Below the pieces are notes generated by a model, which worked only from the letters and a program-made list of their open reading frames with translations, had not been told where the DNA came from and searched no databases. Below are positions 1 to 8,248 of a stretch of 64,000 nt of DNA, piece by piece (positions within the stretch are counted from its first letter, which is position 1; each line of letters begins with the position of its first letter). The stretch is taken from contig CAJMPJ010000009.1 of NCBI GenBank assembly GCA_905215155.1, positions 27,900-91,899 on the forward strand, in the 5' to 3' direction. Made by a program: the position numbers and the translations under genes. The stretch comes from an uncultured bacterium (GTDB lineage Bacteria > Bacillota > Clostridia > Lachnospirales > Lachnospiraceae).

Positions 1-425
1 GCCTTTGCCCGGTCTTTTAAACCTACCAGCTCCAGCAGCTCCATGGCCCGGTCCACGGCTTCCTTTTTCTGCACACGGGCTATTTCAAGAGGAAAGCATA
101 CATTTTGAAGTACGTTCCTCTGGGCCAGCAAATTAAACTGCTGAAAGATCATTCCCATGGACTGCCTGGCCAGTCTCTGCTCCCGCGGCCTCATGGCGGA
201 TAAACTTTTATTTTCAAAAAGCACCGTTCCTGAGGTAGGTACCTCCAAATAGTTGATACAGCGGACTAATGTACTTTTTCCGGCTCCGCTTAAACCGATT
301 ATTCCAAAAATCTCTCCCCGTTCGATGGAAAGATTGATATCATCCAGTGCTTTAATGGGACCGTTTGAGGTATGAAATTCTTTACCAAGCCCTACCAGCT
401 CTATGATTGGTTCTGCTGACTGCAT
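1..425 (-). CDS. metN: Methionine ABC importer ATP-binding protein, C-terminus beyond window
   Basis: ATPase subunit of a MetNIQ-type importer for methionine or related sulfur amino acids, acting at the inner face of the membrane. Only the first 141 residues lie in the window; the family is about 340 long. Walker A (GLSGAGKST) is near residues 38-46, followed by the LVRCIN segment typical of MetN and a Q-loop (MIFQQFNLL). The ABC signature, Walker B and the C-terminal regulatory domain are outside. The ATG at 425 follows an AAAGGAA ribosome-binding site. The family call comes from resemblance of the N-terminal half. Expression probably depends on the leader peptide and terminator just upstream (450-644). 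Confidence 0.85.
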   Translation of the reverse strand, partial: MQSAEPIIELVGLGKEFHTSNGPIKALDDINLSIERGEIFGIIGLSGAGKSTLVRCINYLEVPTSGTVLFENKSLSAMRPREQRLARQSMGMIFQQFNLLAQRNVLQNVCFPLEIARVQKKEAVDRAMELLELVGLKDRAK

Positions 426-449
426 GTGTCTGTTTCCTTTCTTTCAGGT

Positions 450-485
450 AAAAAAAGGCCGCAAGTCCTGCACAGACTTGCGACC
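450..485 (-). terminator. Intrinsic terminator in the metN leader (attenuator)
   Basis: An 11-bp stem (positions 475-485 with 457-467, one G-U pair) with a 7-nt loop is followed by seven U on the minus strand. It lies between the leader peptide and metN, 25 nt before the metN start, and so can stop transcription before metN. No S-box or T-box consensus is visible upstream. Confidence 0.88.
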
Positions 486-548
486 TGATAATTCCCGCGT
501 TTCGCTGATCCTGGCGAATTCAATCACAATCCATACAAATGAAACTTA

Positions 549-644
549 TTATCGGTTTTTTACGCACTCTGACATACAACACATCTTCATACACATGCCG
601 TCTATCCGATCCATATTCATCTGCATAGCTTTTGATTGATTCAT
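549..644 (-). CDS. Met/Cys-rich leader peptide upstream of metN
   Basis: A 31-residue open frame with an excellent ribosome-binding site (GGAAGGAG, 8 nt before ATG) and tandem stops (TAA TAA). Eight of 31 residues are Met (1, 7, 9, 11, 17, 19, 21, 24) and four are Cys (18, 22, 23, 27). The densest part, residues 17-24, is almost only Met and Cys. It sits between a strong promoter (702-730) and an intrinsic terminator (450-485) ahead of the metN ATPase gene. That is the layout of ribosome-stalling attenuators such as trp or his leaders. Inference: low charged Met-tRNA or Cys-tRNA stalls the ribosome and permits readthrough into the transporter. A free-standing peptide function is not excluded. 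Confidence 0.75.
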   Translation of the reverse strand: MNQSKAMQMNMDRIDGMCMKMCCMSECVKNR

Positions 645-701
645 GGCAGCTACTCCTTCCCTGATTCCTATAGTAAAAGTAGGAATTGTTTTATGAGGCG
701 T

Positions 702-730
702 ATTTTACGCTTTCATCCTGTATTTGTCAA
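702..730 (-). promoter_or_regulatory. Sigma-A promoter of the metN leader
   Basis: -35 TTGACA (725-730), 17-nt spacer, -10 TAAAAT (702-707). It begins 35 nt after the pepV stop, so metN is transcribed on its own. A small hairpin (arms ATTCCTA and TAGGAAT, about 667-689) follows in the 5' untranslated region. Confidence 0.85.
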
Positions 731-764
731 TACTATTTCAAAATGTTGAATCATTTTCTAATTC

Positions 765-2168
765 TTAGGAACAAAGATCGACAATTACCTGTGCAAATAT
801 TTTGGCACTTACAACAAGTTCTTCTACAACGGCAAATTCATCCGCCCCATGCATCCGGTTATCAGTCTCCGGCATAGAGGCTCCGAATGCGACTCCGTTC
901 TTCAGTTCATGGACATAGGTTCCGCCGCCCATGGACAAGCATTCGCCCTTTCTTCCGGTATAGCCTTCGTACGCATTCAAAAGGGTCTTTATAAATTCTG
1001 AATCTGGGTCTACATGATGAGGAGGTCTCATGGAGTCGTTATGAAGAGTAAAGCCTTGATCCTTCATTCTCTTTTTTACTACCTGAAGCACATTCTCCTC
1101 ATTGGAACAGATCGGGCAGCGGCTGTCAAAGGTTCCTTCCAGACCTGAATCTGTTACTTTCAGCAAACTGAAGGCAAGCGTTAAGTCCCCGGAGATTTCA
1201 TCTCCCATAGCGATGCCCAGTGCCTTTCCTTTCGTATCCCCGTGAGGGATCAGATCATGGAGTCTGCGAAGCATGGTCACCTGCGGACATTCTGCCAGCG
1301 GAAGCTTTAACAGATAATAAAGAAGTCCGGTGAGGGCGTTGTTGCCTTCCTCCGGAGTGGAAGCATGAGCGCCTTTGCCAATGGCAGTTATGACAGCCCG
1401 CTCTCCTTCCATCTTAATCTCATAACGGATCTTGGTGGTCACTTCTACTTCGTCTGCAACCTTGCGAAGTACTGTTTCCTCAATCCCTGCAACGACTGCG
1501 GATACCTTTCCGGGAACCACATTGACTTTAATTCCGGCATCCAGTTCCACAATCTTAGGGAGTTTGTCCGAAGGCTCCCACTCTGCGGTAAAATGTCCGT
1601 TCAGACCGCCCTTTTCTGTATTCACCACCGGAAACGCTCCGTCAGGAGAAAATGTCATAGGTGCTTCCTTTTCGACTGCATAATAATGAGCGATGTCAGA
1701 GCTTCCGCATTCCTCATCGGTTCCAAGAATCAGGCGCACATTCTTGCTTAAAGGAATCTGAAGATCCTTTACGGCTCTCATAGCATAAAGAGATGCAACT
1801 GCAGGCCCTTTATCATCCGAGGTTCCGCGGCCAAAAATCTTTCCGTTCTTTACAACAGGTTCAAATGGTTCTGTTTCCTTCCAGCCTTCTCCAGCGGGAA
1901 CCACATCGAGATGGGCCAGGATATCAAGCTGTGTGTCTTTGTCATTCAAGTCCACAGTCCCAACATAGTTGTCATAGTTATTAATGGAAAACCCATAGGA
2001 TTCTGCCATGGCAAGTGCTTCGGTCAAAGCCTCAAAAGCGCCCGGACCAAAAGGCATTCCTTCTTTATAAGGCATCTTTTCACTATTGATCCTGCACAGC
2101 CTGCAGATATCTTCCAGCATTTCCTGCTTATGCGCCTCGATATATTCTTCTATTTCCTTCTTATACAT
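765..2168 (-). CDS. pepV: Dipeptidase, M20 family (PepV/Sapep-like)
   Basis: Cytoplasmic zinc dipeptidase that hydrolyses dipeptides from peptide uptake or protein turnover. M20 motifs are in order: HLDVVP (zinc His, near 86), GTSDDKG (bridging Asp, near 118), GTDEECGSSD (catalytic and zinc Glu, 152-153), SPDGAFP (near 176), and a C-terminal MHGADEF carrying the last zinc His. At 467 aa it has the family's usual length. The frame can open two codons earlier at a GTG, but the ATG at 2168 has the better spacing from GAGG. yqeY lies 18 nt upstream, so the two are probably cotranscribed. No terminator is visible before the metN leader promoter. Confidence 0.9.
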   Translation of the reverse strand: MYKKEIEEYIEAHKQEMLEDICRLCRINSEKMPYKEGMPFGPGAFEALTEALAMAESYGFSINNYDNYVGTVDLNDKDTQLDILAHLDVVPAGEGWKETEPFEPVVKNGKIFGRGTSDDKGPAVASLYAMRAVKDLQIPLSKNVRLILGTDEECGSSDIAHYYAVEKEAPMTFSPDGAFPVVNTEKGGLNGHFTAEWEPSDKLPKIVELDAGIKVNVVPGKVSAVVAGIEETVLRKVADEVEVTTKIRYEIKMEGERAVITAIGKGAHASTPEEGNNALTGLLYYLLKLPLAECPQVTMLRRLHDLIPHGDTKGKALGIAMGDEISGDLTLAFSLLKVTDSGLEGTFDSRCPICSNEENVLQVVKKRMKDQGFTLHNDSMRPPHHVDPDSEFIKTLLNAYEGYTGRKGECLSMGGGTYVHELKNGVAFGASMPETDNRMHGADEFAVVEELVVSAKIFAQVIVDLCS

Positions 2169-2186
2169 AAACACCGCCTCTTTTCT

Positions 2187-2639
2187 TTACTTCATCAGCC
2201 CTGCCAGAACTTCATTGACTACCTTGCCGTCTGCCTTTCCTTTTACCTTTGGCATCAGGACTTTCATGATCTTTCCCTTATCTGCCGGGGTTGGAACTTC
2301 AATGCCCAGTTCAGCAAGAACAGAATCAATGATTTCCCTGATCTGCTCCTCGCTCATATCCTCGGGGGCAAATTCCTTATAAACTGCAATACGAAGAGCT
2401 GCCTCTTCCCTGATATCATCTCTGTCTGCAGGTGCCAGCTCATAAGTTTCCTGGGTCTGCTTAATTTCCTTTTTCACGATCGCATTGGCTTCTTCTTCTG
2501 TAATCGGAGTATGGTCCTTCTTGTCAATCTCAAAATTTTTCAGTGCTGCAAGAAGCATGGATAACGCATCTTTCCTCTGCTTGTCTTTTGCTTTCATGGC
2601 CTCTACCATAGCTGCTCTTACTTCATCAATCTTACTCAT
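2187..2639 (-). CDS. yqeY: GatB/YqeY domain protein
   Basis: A 150-residue all-helical protein of the YqeY family, which resembles the C-terminal tRNA-binding domain of GatB, the amidotransferase subunit. Its role in bacteria is not settled; tRNA binding or a part in Gln-tRNA metabolism is assumed from the fold. Visible: the family start (SKIDEVRAAMVEAMKAKDK), central acidic helices, and the conserved end MKVLMPKVKGKADGKVVNEV. AAGGAGG precedes the ATG. It lies between prfC and pepV on the same strand with short gaps. Confidence 0.88.
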   Translation of the reverse strand: MSKIDEVRAAMVEAMKAKDKQRKDALSMLLAALKNFEIDKKDHTPITEEEANAIVKKEIKQTQETYELAPADRDDIREEAALRIAVYKEFAPEDMSEEQIREIIDSVLAELGIEVPTPADKGKIMKVLMPKVKGKADGKVVNEVLAGLMK

Positions 2640-2692
2640 CGTTCTTCCTCCTTAAATGTTCTATATTATTACCGGTCTTTTCATTCCAGGAT

Positions 2693-4282
2693 CTAGCTGC
2701 GGCCAAATTCAGAAAGTTCCAGTCCCGGATTACGCTCCAATACCATTCCCACACTCCAGCTGTTGACAAACAGAAGAAGAGGATTGTCTTTTAAATCCTT
2801 GATCCGTTTCATATCAGAAGTTCCCTGGATTTTTGCCACATCAATTTCATTACTATTCACAACCCAGCGGATATATTCATATGGAAGCTTCTCAAGCTTT
2901 ACTTCCACATTGTACTCATTCTCCAGACGGTAGGTCAGAACTTCAAACTGGAGTTCTCCCACCACGCCTACAATGATTTCTTCCATACCGGTATTGAATT
3001 CCTGGAAAATCTGAATGGCTCCTTCCTGAGCGATCTGATTAACCCCTTTGATGAACTGTTTTCTCTTCATGGTATCCATCTGGCGCACTCTGGCAAAATG
3101 CTCCGGAGCAAACGTAGGGATTCCTTCATATTCAAACTTTTCACTGGATTTGCAAAGAGTATCTCCAATGGAGAAAATCCCAGGATCAAATACACCGATG
3201 ATATCTCCTGCATAAGCCTCTTCCACAATCTTCCGGTCCTGGGCCATCATCTGCTGGGGCTGAGATAACCGCAGCTTTTTTCCGCCCTGTACGTGATTGA
3301 CCTCCATGCCTGCTTCAAATTTACCGGAAACGATTCTCATAAATGCGATCCGGTCTCTGTGGGCCTTGTTCATATTGGCCTGAATCTTAAAAACAAAAGC
3401 GGAGAAATCCTCTTCAAAGGGATCCACCACTCCGGTGGTTGTAAGCCTTGGCAGAGGAGAAGTTGTCATTTGAAGAAAATGCTGCAAAAATGTCTCAACA
3501 CCGAAGTTTGTCAATGCGGAGCCGAAAAACACGGGAGATAAGTCTCCTTTGCTGACACGCTCCATGTCCAGCTCATCACTGGCACCATCAAGCAGTTCGA
3601 TCTCATCCATCAGCTGCTTGTGAAATGCTTCCCCGATCAGATCATCAACACCGGAATCTCCCAGCTTGACTTCTGTGGATTCCACTTCCTTTTGTCCGTT
3701 CATGGCTGCACGGTAAGTGGTGATGGTTTCTTTATGCCGGTCGTAAACGCCTTTGAAATCTCTGCCGCAGCCGATGGGCCAGTTGACCGGACAGGTGCGG
3801 ATTCCAAGTACATTTTCAATTTCATCCATCAGTTCAAAGGGATCTCTTGCCTCCCGGTCCATCTTGTTGATAAAGGTAAAAATCGGGATGTGGCGCATGA
3901 CACACACCTTAAACAGCTTAATGGTCTGTGCCTCCACACCTTTTGAGCCGTCAATGACCATGACTGCGGAATCGGCTGCCATAAGTGTCCGGTAAGTGTC
4001 CTCAGAGAAGTCCTGATGTCCAGGCGTGTCCAGAATGTTAATGCAGAATCCGTCGTAATTAAACTGCAGTACGGAAGAGGTGACGGAAATACCTCTCTCT
4101 TTCTCTATTTCCATCCAGTCGGAAACTGCATGTTTGGCACCTTTTCTTCCTTTTACAGTACCGGCCAGATTAATCGCCCCTCCATAAAGAAGAAACTTCT
4201 CGGTCAGTGTGGTCTTTCCTGCATCCGGATGGGAAATGATGGCAAATGTTCTTCTCTTTTTAATTTCTTCCGCTATATTCAC
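2693..4282 (-). CDS. prfC: Peptide chain release factor 3
   Basis: Translational GTPase that recycles release factors RF1 and RF2 after termination. G motifs are clear: SHPDAGKTT (G1, about 18-26), the switch segment EKERGISVTSS, DTPGHQDFSED (G3), and NKMDREARDP (G4). The 529-aa length and conserved C-terminal segment (LQFEVLTYRLENEYNVEVKLE) fit RF3 rather than EF-G. The start is GTG at 4282, about 10 nt after GGAGG. A sigma-A-like promoter lies at 4321-4349, overlapping the coaBC stop codon. Confidence 0.95.
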   Translation of the reverse strand: MNIAEEIKKRRTFAIISHPDAGKTTLTEKFLLYGGAINLAGTVKGRKGAKHAVSDWMEIEKERGISVTSSVLQFNYDGFCINILDTPGHQDFSEDTYRTLMAADSAVMVIDGSKGVEAQTIKLFKVCVMRHIPIFTFINKMDREARDPFELMDEIENVLGIRTCPVNWPIGCGRDFKGVYDRHKETITTYRAAMNGQKEVESTEVKLGDSGVDDLIGEAFHKQLMDEIELLDGASDELDMERVSKGDLSPVFFGSALTNFGVETFLQHFLQMTTSPLPRLTTTGVVDPFEEDFSAFVFKIQANMNKAHRDRIAFMRIVSGKFEAGMEVNHVQGGKKLRLSQPQQMMAQDRKIVEEAYAGDIIGVFDPGIFSIGDTLCKSSEKFEYEGIPTFAPEHFARVRQMDTMKRKQFIKGVNQIAQEGAIQIFQEFNTGMEEIIVGVVGELQFEVLTYRLENEYNVEVKLEKLPYEYIRWVVNSNEIDVAKIQGTSDMKRIKDLKDNPLLLFVNSWSVGMVLERNPGLELSEFGRS

Positions 4283-4320
4283 AAAAATAGTTCCTCCAAT
4301 TATACGTCTAAGTCTTGTCT

Positions 4321-4349
4321 ATTGTAGTATGATTCCTGCCATAAGTCAA
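4321..4349 (-). promoter_or_regulatory. Promoter of prfC, -35 over the coaBC stop codon
   Basis: -35 TTGACT (4344-4349), 17-nt spacer, -10 TACAAT (4321-4326). The TGA inside the -35 box is the stop codon of coaBC (4346-4348). Confidence 0.7.
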
Positions 4350-5566
4350 GATTCACTGTCGGTGAAACCATCCACCGTTTCCCTGGAAAATATCTCGTCA
4401 AGAAGCTTATGCGCCACTTCCTCTTTGGTCATCTTTTCCAATTCCATTTCTTTTTCTCTGGTAATAATGGTCACCACATTGGTATCCGTTCCAAATCCGG
4501 CTCCTGCTGTCTTTAAGTTATTGGCTACGATCATATCAATGTTTTTTTTCTCAAGCTTTGCCCGTGAATTTTCCAGCATATTCTGTGTTTCCATGGAAAA
4601 TCCGCACAAAAACTGCCCAGACTTCCGGTGGCTGCCCAGCCACTTCAGGATATCGTCCGTCCGTTCAAGCTCGATGGACATGTCACCGTCTTTTTTCTTG
4701 GTCTTTTCAGTTCCTGCATGCTTTGGCCGGTAATCTGCCACTGCGGCCGCTTTGATGATAGCATCCTGGTCCTCATAGCGGCTGGTTACGGCATCAAACA
4801 TTTCCTTTGCGCTTTTGACCTCGATCACATTTACAAAGGGCGGCTTTTGTGTTTCTGTTTTCCCCGTCACGAGAGTCACTTCTGCGCCTCTTAAGGAAGC
4901 TGCCCTGGCAACGGCATATCCCATCTTGCCGGTGGAGTGATTGGTGATATAGCGGATTGGATCAATGGCCTCCATGGTAGGACCGGCGGTGACCAGGAGT
5001 TTTTTACCGTTCAAGTCTTTTTTATATGCAGCTTCCTTTTCGATAAATTGGTATAATACCTCCGGTTCCGGCATCTTTCCCGCTCCTGTATCTCCGCAGG
5101 CAAGATAACCGACTGCCGGGTTTATCACCTCCATCCCATAGGATGCACATATCTTTAAATTATCCTGAACAATGGGGTTTTCATACATATTGGTATTCAT
5201 GGCCGGTGCAATTATTTTTTTGCATTTGCATGCCAGCACCGTAGTGGTCAGCATGTCATCTGCCAACCCATGGGCCAGCTTTGCAACTATATTGGCGCTG
5301 GCTGGTGCGACCATGACCACATCCGCCAGTTTTGCCAGTGATACGTGTTCCACGCTGTACTGGAAATTCCGGTCGAACGTATCCACCAGGCATTTATTGC
5401 CGGTCAAGGTCTCAAAAGTAATCGGATTGATAAAATTCGTGGCATTTTGTGTCATAAGGACATGCACATGACAGCCCTTTTTCATCAGCATGCTGGCGAG
5501 TGATGCTATTTTATAGGCCGCAATGCTGCCTGTTACTCCTAAAATAATATTTTTTCCTTTCAGCAT
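4346..5566 (-). CDS. coaBC: Bifunctional phosphopantothenoylcysteine decarboxylase/synthetase
   Basis: Makes 4'-phosphopantetheine for coenzyme A: CoaB joins 4'-phosphopantothenate with cysteine using CTP, and CoaC decarboxylates the product with FMN. CoaC domain (about 1-180): N-terminal LGVTGSIAAYK, catalytic His in the SVEHVSL segment, substrate loop PAMNTNMYENP, and the active-site Cys in ACGDTGAGKMPE. CoaB domain (about 188-400): VTAGPTMEAIDPIRYITN and the catalytic Lys in KAAAVADYRP. GGAGG precedes the ATG. It is divergent from coaX, which encodes an earlier step of the same pathway. Confidence 0.96.
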   Translation of the reverse strand: MLKGKNIILGVTGSIAAYKIASLASMLMKKGCHVHVLMTQNATNFINPITFETLTGNKCLVDTFDRNFQYSVEHVSLAKLADVVMVAPASANIVAKLAHGLADDMLTTTVLACKCKKIIAPAMNTNMYENPIVQDNLKICASYGMEVINPAVGYLACGDTGAGKMPEPEVLYQFIEKEAAYKKDLNGKKLLVTAGPTMEAIDPIRYITNHSTGKMGYAVARAASLRGAEVTLVTGKTETQKPPFVNVIEVKSAKEMFDAVTSRYEDQDAIIKAAAVADYRPKHAGTEKTKKKDGDMSIELERTDDILKWLGSHRKSGQFLCGFSMETQNMLENSRAKLEKKNIDMIVANNLKTAGAGFGTDTNVVTIITREKEMELEKMTKEEVAHKLLDEIFSRETVDGFTDSES

Positions 5567-5650
5567 AAGCGCCTCCCGTTGTTTTTCGTCTAAAAATGTG
5601 ATACTCTACAGTATAGCATAAGAAAAAAAAGTTGAAAAGGAGTTCCCTCT
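5567..5650. promoter_or_regulatory. Divergent coaBC/coaX promoter region
   Basis: An 84-nt gap between divergent genes of one pathway. On the minus strand TATACT (5610-5615) preceded by TGC forms an extended -10 for coaBC, with only a weak -35 (TTTTCA). No strong -35/-10 pair was recognised for coaX. AAAAGGAG just before 5651 is its ribosome-binding site. Confidence 0.45.
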
Positions 5651-6418
5651 ATGATTTTAGCCATTGATTTAGGAAACAGCAATATCGTCATAGGAGGCAT
5701 CGACAATACCAGAACTTATTTTGTAGAGCGAGTCACTACCAATCATGGAAAAACCGAATTGGAGTATGCGGTTAATATAAAAGACATTATGGAAATTCAC
5801 CACTACCCGCTTTCTGCCATTGAAGGTTCAATCATTTCTTCTGTTGTTCCTCCGCTTACGGATGTTGTCAGCTCTGCCGTTAAAAAAATAACAGGCAAAA
5901 CACCTCTTTTAGTAGGACCCGGAATGAAGACCGGACTGAACATAATGATGGACAACCCCAAAACCGTGGGAAGCGATCTAATTGTTGATGCAGTCGCCGC
6001 TTTAAAGAATTATCCCGCTCCTATTATAATCATTGATATGGGGACCGCTACGACCATGTCTGTGATCGACCAGGCAGGTAATTACACCGGCGGTATCATC
6101 TTTCCGGGGCTGCGGGTATCCCTTGATTCTTTGAGCAGCCGGACTGCCCAGCTGCCCTACATCGGATTAAACAGCCCATCAAAAATCATCGGCAAAAACA
6201 CCATAGAATGCATGAAAAGCGGAATTCTTTACGGCAATGCCGCCATGATTGACGGAGTGATCGACCGCATGGAGGAGGAGCTGAAAGCAACTGCCACCAT
6301 TGTTGCCACCGGAGGGCTTGCCTCCAACGTCATCCCACTGTGCCGTCATAAAATTTATTTGGACGACGCACTTTTATTAAAAGGATTATTGATCTTATAC
6401 GAAAAAAATAATCAGTAA
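5651..6418 (+). CDS. coaX: Type III pantothenate kinase
   Basis: Phosphorylates pantothenate, the first step of coenzyme A synthesis. CoaX is the acetyl-CoA-insensitive enzyme of the ASKHA (actin/hexokinase) fold. Phosphate loop DLGNSNIVIG is at residues 6-15; PNPK-like MDNPKTVGSDLIVDAVAA and IIDMGTATTM, the second phosphate-binding motif, lie in the middle; GGIIFPGLRVSLDSLSSRTAQLP is split by the usual GG and TAQLP landmarks; VATGGLA is the adenosine motif. The length of 255 aa is normal. The strong AAAAGGAG site supports the start. Confidence 0.95.
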   Translation: MILAIDLGNSNIVIGGIDNTRTYFVERVTTNHGKTELEYAVNIKDIMEIHHYPLSAIEGSIISSVVPPLTDVVSSAVKKITGKTPLLVGPGMKTGLNIMMDNPKTVGSDLIVDAVAALKNYPAPIIIIDMGTATTMSVIDQAGNYTGGIIFPGLRVSLDSLSSRTAQLPYIGLNSPSKIIGKNTIECMKSGILYGNAAMIDGVIDRMEEELKATATIVATGGLASNVIPLCRHKIYLDDALLLKGLLILYEKNNQ

Positions 6419-6461
6419 CCGGACCGACCAAAAACTGGAAATAAAATTTGCCCCCGCTATC

Positions 6462-6491
6462 GTATAAAAGCCCTCCATTGAGTACATCATT
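6462..6491 (+). promoter_or_regulatory. Sigma-F/sigma-G-type promoter of sigG
   Basis: GTATA (6462-6466), 18-nt spacer, CATCATT (6485-6491). This matches the forespore consensus (GYATA, 17-18 nt, CATNNTA) in all but one base of the -10, as expected for sigG driven by sigma-F and by itself. A sigma-A promoter is not apparent. Confidence 0.6.
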
Positions 6492-6526
6492 TCTATAGAG
6501 AATAAAGATGATGCGGAGGGAAAGAT

Positions 6527-7303
6527 ATGTCTGGATACAAAGTAGAAATTTGTGGCGTCAATACTTCCAAACTGCCTCTTCTGAGCAACGAGGAGAAGGA
6601 AGTACTGTTCAAACGGATACTTAACGGGGATAAAAAAGCCCGTGAAGATTACATCAAAGGAAACTTAAGACTGGTTCTCAGTGTCATACAGCGTTTTTCC
6701 GGCAGCAGCGAAAACGTGGACGATTTATTTCAGATTGGGTGCATCGGCTTGATCAAGGCGATTGATAATTTTGATATTACGCAGAACGTCAGGTTTTCCA
6801 CCTATGCAGTTCCTATGATTCTCGGAGAAGTAAGACGTTATCTCCGGGACAATAACTCCATACGTGTCAGCCGTTCCCTGCGTGATACCGCTTATAAAGC
6901 CATTTATGCCAAAGAAAATTTGATGAAAAAGAACTTAAAGGAACCCACTCTCATGGAAATAGCCGATGAAATCGGCGTAAGCAAGGAAGACATAACCTAT
7001 GCTTTAGACGCAATCCAAAGCCCGGTCAGCCTTTATGAACCGGTTTATTCCGACGGCGGAGATCCTCTCTTTGTCATGGACCAGATCAGTGACAAAAAAA
7101 ATCTGGAAGAAAACTGGGTGGAGGACATTTCCCTAAACGAAGCAATGAGACGGCTTCCGGAAAGAGAGCGACATATCATCGACATGCGCTTTTTTGAAGG
7201 CAAGACCCAGACTGAGGTGGCCGAAGAGATCCATATCAGTCAGGCCCAGGTAAGCCGTCTGGAAAAAAATGCTTTAAAGACTATGAAAAATTACCTGTCT
7301 TAA
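6527..7303 (+). CDS. sigG: Forespore sigma factor G
   Basis: Late forespore RNA polymerase sigma factor controlling spore coat, germination and DNA-protection genes after engulfment. The N-terminus KVEICGVNTSKLPLL is diagnostic of sigma-G. Region 2 (NLRLVLSVIQRF, DLFQIGCIGLIKAIDNFD, FSTYAVPMILGEVRRYLRDN) and region 4 (LPERERHIIDMRFFEGKTQTEVA and ISQAQVSRLEK) are intact. Length is 258 aa. GGAGGG precedes the ATG. In Bacillus and most clostridia sigG follows spoIIGA-sigE directly; here it is on the opposite strand, with sigV-rsiV between. Confidence 0.95.
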   Translation: MSGYKVEICGVNTSKLPLLSNEEKEVLFKRILNGDKKAREDYIKGNLRLVLSVIQRFSGSSENVDDLFQIGCIGLIKAIDNFDITQNVRFSTYAVPMILGEVRRYLRDNNSIRVSRSLRDTAYKAIYAKENLMKKNLKEPTLMEIADEIGVSKEDITYALDAIQSPVSLYEPVYSDGGDPLFVMDQISDKKNLEENWVEDISLNEAMRRLPERERHIIDMRFFEGKTQTEVAEEIHISQAQVSRLEKNALKTMKNYLS

Positions 7304-7316
7304 AACCATACAAAGC

Positions 7317-7351
7317 ATAAGCCCACCTTTAGAATCCAAAGGCAGGCTTAT
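7317..7351. terminator. Shared terminator hairpin between convergent sigG and rsiV
   Basis: Stem ATAAGCC/GGCTTAT plus an inner CCTTT/AAAGG between two convergent genes. The U-tract is poor on both strands, so it is a terminator by position rather than by sequence. Confidence 0.5.
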
Positions 7352-7362
7352 CCTACATATTC

Positions 7363-8232
7363 TTATAATCCGGTTACCGAGTTCGGTATGGTAAACTCTA
7401 CTGCACCCATATAACCAGGTGCGACTTCATATTCGTCAAATACAATCACAATTTCCCCTTTATCATTAAAGTAATAACTTTCATCACCTTTTATTCCGGT
7501 AAAACCATCTTCGTCATGTTCCTGTGAGTGATAAAAATAGATTTTTGAATCATCAGAAGCCATCTGTTCTTTCATCTGCTTTTTAATATTTTCTCCGATT
7601 CCATTCAGTACATCTTCTTTTCCTCGAAACAGATCTTTCAGTGTGACAACATTCCCCGTAGACTTATCTATGGTAAATATCTTCACATACTCCGCACCGC
7701 TGGCCATGATAACGGTCGTATTGATCCGCAAAGACAAATACTTTTTATTATCCGTTACCACTTCGTATCCGGAAGTCACAGAATAGTGCCCCTTGCCTGC
7801 CAGATTTTCTGTAACCTGTTTTTCATATTCTCTTATGAGCTGGTTTGCATATTCTTCAATGGAATGATTGACCTTGTAATTGTCATTGTTGTCAATAGAA
7901 ACCTTAGGTATGTCAATTTTGGCTTCATAATTCTCATTCATATCCTCAAAAGTACGGAATGTCACAACTTTGGCAATTGCGCCAAGAACCGGAATCCCTT
8001 CCATAGCATTGGCCGTAACAGGGCTTGCATTTGCCATAATTGTAATAAGTGCAGCAGCGGCGGCGGCTGACACGGCTGAACGTTTGGTAATTTTAATCAT
8101 TTGTATCTTTTTCTTTTCTCTTTTTCCTTTGTCTATTCCATCTATCACGGCGTTCCGGGCAGCCTGGGGTACCGGAATAGTTTCATAGCTGTCTTTCATT
8201 TTTAAAAGCTTATCTTTGTCACTGTATTCCAT
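7363..8232 (-). CDS. rsiV: RsiV-like anti-sigma factor (DUF3298 domain)
   Basis: Membrane anti-sigma factor that holds the ECF sigma factor encoded just upstream. In the RsiV family the extracellular domain binds lysozyme, which triggers proteolysis and release of the sigma factor. Visible: a cytoplasmic N-terminus (1-50), one membrane segment (about 51-68), then an extracellular part with a DUF4163/DUF3298-like fold (about 95-285), including KIFTIDKSTGNVVTLKDLF and the end segment FDEYEVAPGYMGAVEFTIP. AAAGGAG lies before ATG. It starts 16 nt after sigV, as in sigV-rsiV operons. Lysozyme as ligand is inferred from the family. Confidence 0.85.
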   Translation of the reverse strand: MEYSDKDKLLKMKDSYETIPVPQAARNAVIDGIDKGKREKKKIQMIKITKRSAVSAAAAAALITIMANASPVTANAMEGIPVLGAIAKVVTFRTFEDMNENYEAKIDIPKVSIDNNDNYKVNHSIEEYANQLIREYEKQVTENLAGKGHYSVTSGYEVVTDNKKYLSLRINTTVIMASGAEYVKIFTIDKSTGNVVTLKDLFRGKEDVLNGIGENIKKQMKEQMASDDSKIYFYHSQEHDEDGFTGIKGDESYYFNDKGEIVIVFDEYEVAPGYMGAVEFTIPNSVTGL

Positions 8233-8248
8233 AATCTCGGCTCCTTTC

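Noticed and set aside
426-700. SAM (S-box) riboswitch or T-box upstream of metN
   Set aside because: No conserved S-box core and no GGTGGTACCGCG-type T-box; the leader is instead an open frame rich in Met and Cys.
1911-2564. 217-codon plus-strand frame opposite pepV and yqeY
   Set aside because: It lies wholly antisense to two clear genes, has low-complexity hydrophobic composition and no ribosome-binding site.
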